A DNA stretch of 50,568 nucleotides, from assembly GCA_028278125.1 (NCBI GenBank), contig JANQEY010000104.1:1-50568 (forward strand). The letters are read 5' to 3'. The DNA is from a bacterium. GTDB lineage: Bacteria; Electryoneota; Electryoneia; Electryoneales; Electryoneaceae. The translations under genes were made by a program, and so were the position numbers. Shown here in pieces: positions 44,617 through 50,568 of the stretch (position 1 is the first letter of the stretch; each line of letters starts with the position of its first letter). The notes under the pieces were generated by a model that worked only from the letters and a program-made list of their open reading frames with translations, made no database searches and had not been told where the DNA came from.

Positions 44617-44826
44617 CTACTCCATGTTACCACCGATGGGCTCCTGAGGAATTATCAGCCAACAGACTAGGTAAGCGAAAATTCCACCCCCGCCTGCAAA
44701 CGCGAAGATTACCCAGAGAATACGAATAACCACTGGATCTACCTCGAAATAATTACCCATACCCTCGCAGACTCCTGCGATTATCGCATTATCCCTGCTG
44801 CGCCAGATTCTTTTTCCTTCAAACAT
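44617..44826 (-). CDS. PspC domain protein
   Basis: A 69-residue single PspC domain: RDNAIIAGVCEGMGNYFEVD followed by two hydrophobic stretches ending LVCWLIIPQEP. The usual second Gly of GVCGGLG is changed to Glu (GVCEGMG). It starts the PspC/LiaF cluster and begins 90 bases after the amidase gene, so it may be transcribed with that gene or from its own promoter. The cluster probably forms a membrane complex that responds to envelope damage. No dedicated regulator lies beside it. Confidence 0.87.
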   Translation of the reverse strand: MFEGKRIWRSRDNAIIAGVCEGMGNYFEVDPVVIRILWVIFAFAGGGGIFAYLVCWLIIPQEPIGGNME

Positions 44827-44916
44827 ATTTTCCTCTTAACCTATTGTTCCAGACAATTTCGAATTTACATCCGGTTATCATTAAAAGTAATAGCGGCTGA
44901 TATTCCGTTTACTTTT

Positions 44917-46539
44917 TTATTCCTGTTCTTTTTTAAGTTTGTCGAACCACTTTTCCAACCCTTTTCTGATACTCCGGGCAACAATGCGCTGGAATTTTTC
45001 ATTTTTTGCCAGGATTTCCTCTTCCGGATGGGTCAGAAAAGCGTTTTCAACCAGGATTGAAGGGCATTCGGTAAGACGTGGGATTGCCAGGTCCTGGTAG
45101 CGAAGACCATCTCCCTTCCAACCGATTCCAGTTTTAATTTCTTCATAGATGGATAAAGCGAGATTAAACGAGTGCGAATGGTAATAATGTACGCTGGTTC
45201 CGTGATGCCGATTTGGATTTTGTCCCTGTGGCAACGCGTTATAGTGAAGGCTCAGCACAACATCCGCCTTGACTTCACTTGCCATTTTTACCCTGTCATA
45301 TAAGCCCAGGTAAACATCTTCGGTGCGTGTCATAATTATTTCGGCACCGGTTTTTTCAAGTTCCTTTTTCAGTGCAAATGCCAGGGGGAGGGTAACCTGT
45401 TTTTCAGTTGATCCTGCCGGGCCAAGAGCTCCCACATTACTTCCACCATGACCCGCGTCGACAATTATTCTGTAGTCAGAAAGGTTTTTACCTCGTGACT
45501 GGGGAGCCTGGTAAATTTCCCAGACCATATCTCCATCACTGTCATACCGGACATCCCAGCCCCATAACCAGCTTGAATTAATATGAGCCGATAATTTATA
45601 AGTAGTCGGATCAACCTGACTCCACCTTATTTCATTTACAACTTTGCTGCCTGATGGTTGAAGAATTACATCTGTCCAACTTGTTGCTCCATATAGTGTT
45701 AACTCAAGTAGATCTTCTGAGGCTCTTTCAACCCGGAACGGAACCTTGTCTCCGTTCAGGGGAATATTGATCCTGGTAGTTCTGCCATTAACTGAACTGT
45801 TTATATAGTAGATCAAAGAGTTTTCAGGAGGCCCTGCCGTAGTATCAACCTCCACAAACTCATCTTCAATCCAGCCAACTTCACCGGCACCGAGGGGAAC
45901 CCGGTAGAATTTCCGGCCGGTATCCTTGTACCCATCACACCAGAGTACTGTCCCCTTCAGGGGGAAAATATCGTATGTCCCAGGCCATCCACACCTGATT
46001 TTGGGGGAGATATTACCTTTGACAACAAGTCTTGCAGAGAATGGAACCGTTTTGAATGTAGAAAAATCCCTGTATTCCGGTGGGAACAGAAACCAGACAT
46101 CACGCTGGTAATCAAAGTTAATGCTGTCAGGATTTGCCGGGAGAATTCCAGGGGGCGATTCGAGATATTGAATTGTAACAGCCGCCATCCGTCGTTCTCC
46201 ATAGGGAGATCCTTCCCATAGCTTATAAACCTGCCCCAGTCCAGCCCAGGCAAGCCAGCCACCACTGTTATGAATTTTTACTTCTTCACCATTTACAAGG
46301 AGATAGCCGTTTGGATTGATAACATTTCCAAATAGAAATACACTGTCAAGATTTGCTATGGTTACCACAGAATCCGCGATTTCTGCCTTCGGATAAATCA
46401 GCTTTAAGGGTACACGATTCGAATCCTGGATTTGAGTTGGTTCTGACGGTTTATAATTTTTCAAGAAAGCTGTGTTACCGGCACAACCGGCAAAGAAGAC
46501 ATAAACTAACAGGGCAGACAAGAGGATTAGATTTTTCAA
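44917..46539 (-). CDS. N-acetylmuramoyl-L-alanine amidase lipoprotein (Amidase_3)
   Basis: This cell-wall hydrolase cuts the amide bond between muramic acid and the peptide. The lipobox is FFAGC (Cys19) after MKNLILLSALLVYV. A roughly 330-residue N-terminal part of beta type (with an SH3-like segment) precedes the catalytic domain at about 350-540. The zinc ligands and catalytic Glu are visible: DAGHGG (His), STEKQ (Glu), SLHYNA (His) and LVENAFL (Glu). The start is TTG, overlapping the coaX stop as TTGA, with GGAG 9 bases upstream, so translation is coupled to coaX. It would be anchored in the periplasm by its lipid and probably acts in septum or wall remodelling. Confidence 0.9.
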   Translation of the reverse strand: MKNLILLSALLVYVFFAGCAGNTAFLKNYKPSEPTQIQDSNRVPLKLIYPKAEIADSVVTIANLDSVFLFGNVINPNGYLLVNGEEVKIHNSGGWLAWAGLGQVYKLWEGSPYGERRMAAVTIQYLESPPGILPANPDSINFDYQRDVWFLFPPEYRDFSTFKTVPFSARLVVKGNISPKIRCGWPGTYDIFPLKGTVLWCDGYKDTGRKFYRVPLGAGEVGWIEDEFVEVDTTAGPPENSLIYYINSSVNGRTTRINIPLNGDKVPFRVERASEDLLELTLYGATSWTDVILQPSGSKVVNEIRWSQVDPTTYKLSAHINSSWLWGWDVRYDSDGDMVWEIYQAPQSRGKNLSDYRIIVDAGHGGSNVGALGPAGSTEKQVTLPLAFALKKELEKTGAEIIMTRTEDVYLGLYDRVKMASEVKADVVLSLHYNALPQGQNPNRHHGTSVHYYHSHSFNLALSIYEEIKTGIGWKGDGLRYQDLAIPRLTECPSILVENAFLTHPEEEILAKNEKFQRIVARSIRKGLEKWFDKLKKEQE

Positions 46540-47327
46540 GCTGTAAAACTCCGTTCGTAGATCAATCGTATACCTTCGAGGACGAGATCGGGCTCAACGG
46601 CGGTCACTTCCGGGAGGTATTTAACAATGCGTGGAGCCAGACCACCTGTAGCGATAACTTTCGTGTCAGGATTTTGAAGTTCCTTCTTGATTTCAGCGAT
46701 TAATCCCCTGAGTCCCTCGACTGTCCCTCTTAGCAGTCCCACACGGATACTCTGTTCGGTGGTTTTCCCTATCACATTTTCCGGCATTGTCAGGTGAACC
46801 TTCGGCAGCATTGCTGCAGCCTGGTGAAGAGCTTCGACACTTGTTTCCGGACCCGGCATTATCACACCACCAAGGTAGGCGCCTTCGTCATCTATCACGT
46901 CGATGGTTGCTGCTGTTCCAAAGTCGATAATCAACAGGGGGCCGCCATATTTTTCAAATCCTGCAACAGAATCACAGACCCTGTCAGCTCCGACTGCACG
47001 TGGATTACGATATTTATTAACAAATCCCTGCACCTCACCATGGATAAAAAACGGATCGCACTTGAGATAGTTTTTTGCCATTTCGCCATAGACCATTCCA
47101 ATCCTTGGCGCGACACTGGCAATGGCCACAGCGTTTATTTCGGAAGGTTCAACTCCTCCATCACGGCAAAGCATACTCACTAGCACGCCGGCTTCGTCCG
47201 GTGTTCTTCCCGCAGCACTGGAGAGACGCCTGCGAATTTTCAAATCGCCATTTTGAAATATCCCCAGGACTACATTTGTATTTCCTATGTCCAGTGCCAG
47301 CAGTCTTTTTTCTTTATCCATGTTCAA
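46536..47327 (-). CDS. coaX: Type III pantothenate kinase
   Basis: This cytoplasmic enzyme phosphorylates pantothenate, the first step of coenzyme A synthesis. Motifs of the ASKHA fold are in place: LLALDIGNTNVVLGIF (phosphate 1), RNPRAVGADR with the catalytic Asp, LLIIDFGTAATIDVID (phosphate 2), YLGGVIMPG and ATGGLAP. The 263-residue length is typical. Translation can begin at TTG 47327 (AAGG 6 bases upstream) or at ATG 47321. Either start overlaps the end of birA, so the pair is coupled. CoaX and BirA are frequently adjacent in bacteria, both serving cofactor supply. Confidence 0.95.
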   Translation of the reverse strand: MNMDKEKRLLALDIGNTNVVLGIFQNGDLKIRRRLSSAAGRTPDEAGVLVSMLCRDGGVEPSEINAVAIASVAPRIGMVYGEMAKNYLKCDPFFIHGEVQGFVNKYRNPRAVGADRVCDSVAGFEKYGGPLLIIDFGTAATIDVIDDEGAYLGGVIMPGPETSVEALHQAAAMLPKVHLTMPENVIGKTTEQSIRVGLLRGTVEGLRGLIAEIKKELQNPDTKVIATGGLAPRIVKYLPEVTAVEPDLVLEGIRLIYERSFTA

Positions 47328-48114
47328 TAATACCTTCGCTGGAATTTATCTCAATCTCTTTCCCCGAATCATTCAATACACGTAAAGCCCCTGTTTTTGC
47401 CAATCCACGAACAACTCCTTCCACTTCCCCTGAATGAGTTATTACTGTAATCTTTTTTCCCATTGCACCCGATGCGGTCATCCAGGTATCACATATTTTG
47501 TCGGGATCATTTTGCCAGTCCTCAATTTTTTCAGCAAGTTTAACCAGGAATGTGGTCAATAATCCAGCACGGGTCCAGGGAATATCTGATTCCTCTGACA
47601 GTGAGGTTACCGGGTTATCAATCTGCCGTTGTTTTTCATCGTCCAGCGGACTGATGTTAACTCCAATTCCTACAACAATCACCCATCCCTTTTCGCTTTC
47701 AGTCGATTCACATAAAATACCGGCAAGTTTACCATTTTCCGTGAGCAGGTCATTCGGCCACTTCAGACGTGGCTTGACTATTCCACCCTTGGAACTTGCT
47801 TCGGATTCTATAGCTTCCTTGATTGCTATTCCCACAACGAGGGGCATTAGTGTAATCGGAGAACTTTCGTCTTCCAGTCGCAGAAGGACAGAAACGTATA
47901 ATCCACCGCTGGGGCTGATCCATCTTCGACTGTGACGCCCTTTCCCCGAAGTTTGAAAATCCGCCCCTAAGACAGTCCAGCCGTGAATACCGTAATGCGC
48001 AAGTTCAAAGAGATCCTCATTTGTGGAGCCTGTTTCCTCCTTCCAGATAATCTCAATTCCGGGAATACGATATCTCAAAACTGCTTTTAATCGGGATGTG
48101 TCTATTATATCCAT
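47314..48114 (-). CDS. birA: Biotin--[acetyl-CoA-carboxylase] ligase
   Basis: This enzyme activates biotin with ATP and attaches it to the carboxyl-carrier protein of acetyl-CoA carboxylase. The key motifs are EETGSTNEDL, SGKGRHSRRW (the GRGR.G.W-type adenylate loop), PRLKWPNDL, KLAGILCE and VVGIGVNIS. The 266-residue protein has the catalytic and C-terminal SH3-like domains (GKKITVITHSGEVEGVVRGL) but no N-terminal DNA-binding domain, so it is a class I ligase and not a repressor. It is the first gene of a birA-coaX-amidase run. Confidence 0.95.
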   Translation of the reverse strand: MDIIDTSRLKAVLRYRIPGIEIIWKEETGSTNEDLFELAHYGIHGWTVLGADFQTSGKGRHSRRWISPSGGLYVSVLLRLEDESSPITLMPLVVGIAIKEAIESEASSKGGIVKPRLKWPNDLLTENGKLAGILCESTESEKGWVIVVGIGVNISPLDDEKQRQIDNPVTSLSEESDIPWTRAGLLTTFLVKLAEKIEDWQNDPDKICDTWMTASGAMGKKITVITHSGEVEGVVRGLAKTGALRVLNDSGKEIEINSSEGIIEHG

Positions 48115-48217
48115 GACGCGTTCAAAATAAGGAATGATGTTCGTTTACGGCAATCAATACACTTGATTTGTTTAAATAATAACAGTCACCAATTAGACCA
48201 GTATGAAAAGCCGGTTT

Positions 48218-50074
48218 TCAGTCAAGATTGTTTATTTCTTCCTCTAACTGGGTTACCAGGCTATCAAGCTGTGCGATCACCGCTTGAACAGTTTCCGCTT
48301 GTTCCAGATCAACCCCGGCTTTTTTCAACTGTACCATCGGGTGATCGTTACCACCGGATTTTAATAGATCAAGGTAACGGCTTATCGTTTTTTCTTTCTC
48401 GCTCTTATTGCCGTTTTTTATCGACTTGATCAGCCTGGCGGAAGAAGCAAAACATGTGGCGTACTGGTAAACATAGTAAGGTGCGCGATAAAAATGAGGA
48501 ATACGAGCCCAGGTAATCCTGTATAATTCATCCAGGTTTAAAACATCTCCGTAATAATGTTTCAATATTTCGATGTAGACATTGTTGAGGACATCTGAAG
48601 TAACCGGATGACCGTCTTCCACAAGCTTGTGAACCTGCCGTTCATAATCGGCAAACATCACCTGCGTAAAAAACGTCCCCACGATCCCGTCAATTGCATG
48701 CTGTAATAGAACTATGCGCTCAGTAGTATCTTCACTGTTCTTGAGCATGTAATCCAGGAGCAGCGCTTCGTTTAATGTTGAGGCGACTTCCGCGACAAAT
48801 ATAGTGTATTCTGATGTTGCAAATGGCTGGTTTTCGTGAGACAGAACAGTATGCATCGTATGCCCCATCTCGTGCGCCAGGGTGAAGACCTCGTTAAGCG
48901 TATCGTTATAATTCAACAGCATAAATGGATGGACACCATAGACGCCAGCAGAATATGCACCGGAACGTTTCCCCTCAGATTCATAAACATCTATCCAGCC
49001 GCCAGCGAATCCCTCACGCATTTTATCCTGGTACTCTTTACCGAGCGGGCCAACCGATTCAACTATCTTTTCCAGGACATCGTCATAGGGGTATTTTTTA
49101 TCGAAATCGACGATGGGAAAACCACCGTCATAAAGATGATAATCATCTATCTCGAGGACTTTCTGACGGAGAATATGATAACGCTGCAAGGTTTTATTTC
49201 CTGCTCTCGCAGTCGACACCAGGTTTTCGAAGACACTTACAGGGATGTTGTTACCGTCAAGAGCAGCATTGAGGGTTGTTTCAAATTTACGTGCCTGGGT
49301 CTTGAACCAGTCACGCTGGCATACACCATTATAAAGGGACGCGTAAGTATTGATGTTTTTATCGTAAACATCGTACATCGCTTCGAAAGCAGCGGCTCGG
49401 TCTTCCTGGTTGCGATTGGTCTGCAGGATAGCCATATATTGGGCATGGGTGACCGTTACCTCTTCACCTGTTGAAAGGGTGATGGTGTTAAACTTTGCAT
49501 CCGCTGTTGTCAGGGCTTCATATGTATCACCGGGAACACCGTTAAACCTGCTCGAATATGACAACAACCTCTCGCCATCCTCGTCGAGGACATGCTCCTG
49601 TTGACGGAACAGCTCCTCTATCGGAAATCTGTATACAGCAAGGTCTTTGTTTTGTTCAATCCAATCACGGATGTTATCAATCGGGATAGTCAGGATCTCA
49701 GGGTTTAACCAGGCTGTGGCACTGGCAAACCGGGCAAAGAGAATTTCCACCTGTTGCAGTTTTGCGAGGATATCATTGTCTCTCTGGTCCAGGTCATACA
49801 TGAGCTGGGGATAACGGTAAATCTTGTAGCTGATTTTCCCCATCTCATCACTCATCGTGTATGCTTTCAGGAGCTGATCTGCACCGGAAGATAATGTTCC
49901 CCGAAGCTTGACGAATTCTTCCATCAAACCTTCTAGTTGTTTATAATCCGTCTGCCATTTACCCCAATCGGGGTAAATATCACCTAGTTGCCACTTGTAC
50001 TGTTCAGCAATATTCTCACGGTTGCGAAGCGTAGAGTTACCTGTGCCTGTATTTTCCTTAAAATAGAGTTTCAT
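48218..50074 (-). CDS. pepF: Oligoendopeptidase F (M3B)
   Basis: This cytoplasmic zinc metallopeptidase degrades oligopeptides. The 618-residue chain has the active site LAHEMGHTMHTVLS (HEXXH) and the third ligand Glu in FVAEVASTLNEALLL, as in clan MA(E) M3 enzymes. The flanking motifs HPFMLLNYNDTLNEVFTL and APYYVYQYATCFASSARL are conserved in PepF. The start is set at ATG 50074 because GAGGAAATTG precedes it; a TTG one codon upstream would also be read. There is no signal peptide. It stands alone, with a 103-base gap to birA. Confidence 0.95.
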   Translation of the reverse strand: MKLYFKENTGTGNSTLRNRENIAEQYKWQLGDIYPDWGKWQTDYKQLEGLMEEFVKLRGTLSSGADQLLKAYTMSDEMGKISYKIYRYPQLMYDLDQRDNDILAKLQQVEILFARFASATAWLNPEILTIPIDNIRDWIEQNKDLAVYRFPIEELFRQQEHVLDEDGERLLSYSSRFNGVPGDTYEALTTADAKFNTITLSTGEEVTVTHAQYMAILQTNRNQEDRAAAFEAMYDVYDKNINTYASLYNGVCQRDWFKTQARKFETTLNAALDGNNIPVSVFENLVSTARAGNKTLQRYHILRQKVLEIDDYHLYDGGFPIVDFDKKYPYDDVLEKIVESVGPLGKEYQDKMREGFAGGWIDVYESEGKRSGAYSAGVYGVHPFMLLNYNDTLNEVFTLAHEMGHTMHTVLSHENQPFATSEYTIFVAEVASTLNEALLLDYMLKNSEDTTERIVLLQHAIDGIVGTFFTQVMFADYERQVHKLVEDGHPVTSDVLNNVYIEILKHYYGDVLNLDELYRITWARIPHFYRAPYYVYQYATCFASSARLIKSIKNGNKSEKEKTISRYLDLLKSGGNDHPMVQLKKAGVDLEQAETVQAVIAQLDSLVTQLEEEINNLD

Positions 50075-50296
50075 CAATTTCCTCGTTTCCAGAGTAAATA
50101 ATTATCAAAGCAGCGAAATATAAACCGTAATTGAACAGATATGGTAGAGTTATTTTTTTAAGAACGGTCTGCTTTCTCTCACTCCTTTTTGATTTTATTA
50201 AGTTTGCTCCTGGGAACCGGTAACCCTTGACGCGAGAGTTTGAATTTACGAGATTGTTATTACTTACGGTTAGCTGGTTAACGACAGGCTTTGCGC

Positions 50297-50568
50297 ATGT
50301 CAAAAAAACAGGTTGCTGCACGGTGTATTGTATTCAGTATTTTCCTGTTCTGCCTGGTCGGATTTTCATATTCTGCTGAAAGTCTGACAGGTCTGCAGGG
50401 AAACACAGCAACTCTCACTCCCTCCAGAACCACCCTTACTGATCTTCTTTTCGATGGAAATTTTGTGGAAATCAGGCGCCTCCTGGATTCTGGAAAGCTT
50501 AAGGGTAAACCGGAAATTTACCTTGCGCGGGCAATAATAACAGATGACGGCAACGAGGCTTTTGACCT
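50297..50568 (+). CDS. Unidentified exported protein, 3' end missing
   Basis: The frame opens at ATG 50297 and stays open to the right edge (90 complete codons). The product begins MSKKQVAARCIVFSIFLFCL, a clear signal peptide with cleavage near SYSAES. The mature part (LLFDGNFVEIRRLLDSGKLK, then YLARAIITDDGNEAFD) has a helical look. It is divergent from pepF, with 219 bases between. No family can be assigned from this fragment. Confidence 0.7.
   Translation, partial: MSKKQVAARCIVFSIFLFCLVGFSYSAESLTGLQGNTATLTPSRTTLTDLLFDGNFVEIRRLLDSGKLKGKPEIYLARAIITDDGNEAFD

Noticed and set aside
48836..49474. A 212-codon plus-strand open frame
   Set aside because: It lies wholly antisense to oligoendopeptidase F, which has clear catalytic motifs. 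The composition is that of a shadow frame.
2..50568. tRNA, rRNA, riboswitch or prophage genes
   Set aside because: None could be recognised by eye in any spacer. The spacers contain only hairpins, repeats and AT-rich promoter-like DNA.

Overview
The window looks like a chromosomal segment of an uncultured, Gram-negative, free-living bacterium of the Fibrobacteres-Chlorobi-Bacteroidetes (FCB) superphylum or an allied candidate phylum such as Marinimicrobia, KSB1, Zixibacteria or Electryoneota. The main reason is that eight large secreted proteins end in the same roughly 85-residue C-terminal domain (YPNPFNP near its start, a final KKMVLVK-like tail). This is the type IX secretion (Por) type A sorting domain. 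Outer-membrane barrels, lipoproteins and a Tat substrate confirm a diderm envelope. The exact phylum cannot be fixed from this window. I saw no rRNA, tRNA, phage, plasmid or CRISPR genes.

Layout. 2-6295 (+): 3' part of a sorted adhesin-like protein, a subtilisin-family protease, an alginate-export-like porin and a small two-CW zinc-ribbon-like protein. 8489-6321 (-): a MacB/LolD-type ABC ATPase and its permease. 8623-9753 (+): an Omp85/BamA-like barrel. 18097-9835 (-): two large paralogous sorted proteins and a sorted subtilase. 18506-20851 (+): a metallophosphoesterase, then a repeat-rich block with a GIY-YIG nuclease between inverted repeats. 26966-20993 (-): a gingipain-like C25 protease and a propeller-like sorted protein. 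27269-32772 (+): a Tat-exported DUF362 protein, a NapH/NapG-like polyferredoxin fusion and a sorted beta-helix protein. 50074-32897 (-): a sorted protein, a propeller histidine kinase with an unidentified 127-aa partner, two tandem YfaP-type lipoproteins, a PspC/LiaF-like membrane cluster, a birA-coaX-amidase run and oligoendopeptidase F. 50297-end (+): 5' end of an unidentified exported protein.

How it fits together. Much of the window is about the cell surface: cargo for type IX secretion, outer-membrane barrels, an envelope-stress-like PspC cluster, a cell-wall amidase and a large periplasmic-sensor kinase. The secretion machinery itself is not here. Several cargo proteins share modules, which points to domain shuffling and local duplication.

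The least ordinary signal is a set of short palindromic elements placed just after, and once inside, genes. Their stems differ but pair, and most share a tail close to GGGYYACCCA. One copy lies in frame inside the sorting domain of the beta-helix protein with a 6-residue tandem expansion. A possibly related palindrome forms the inverted ends around the GIY-YIG nuclease gene.
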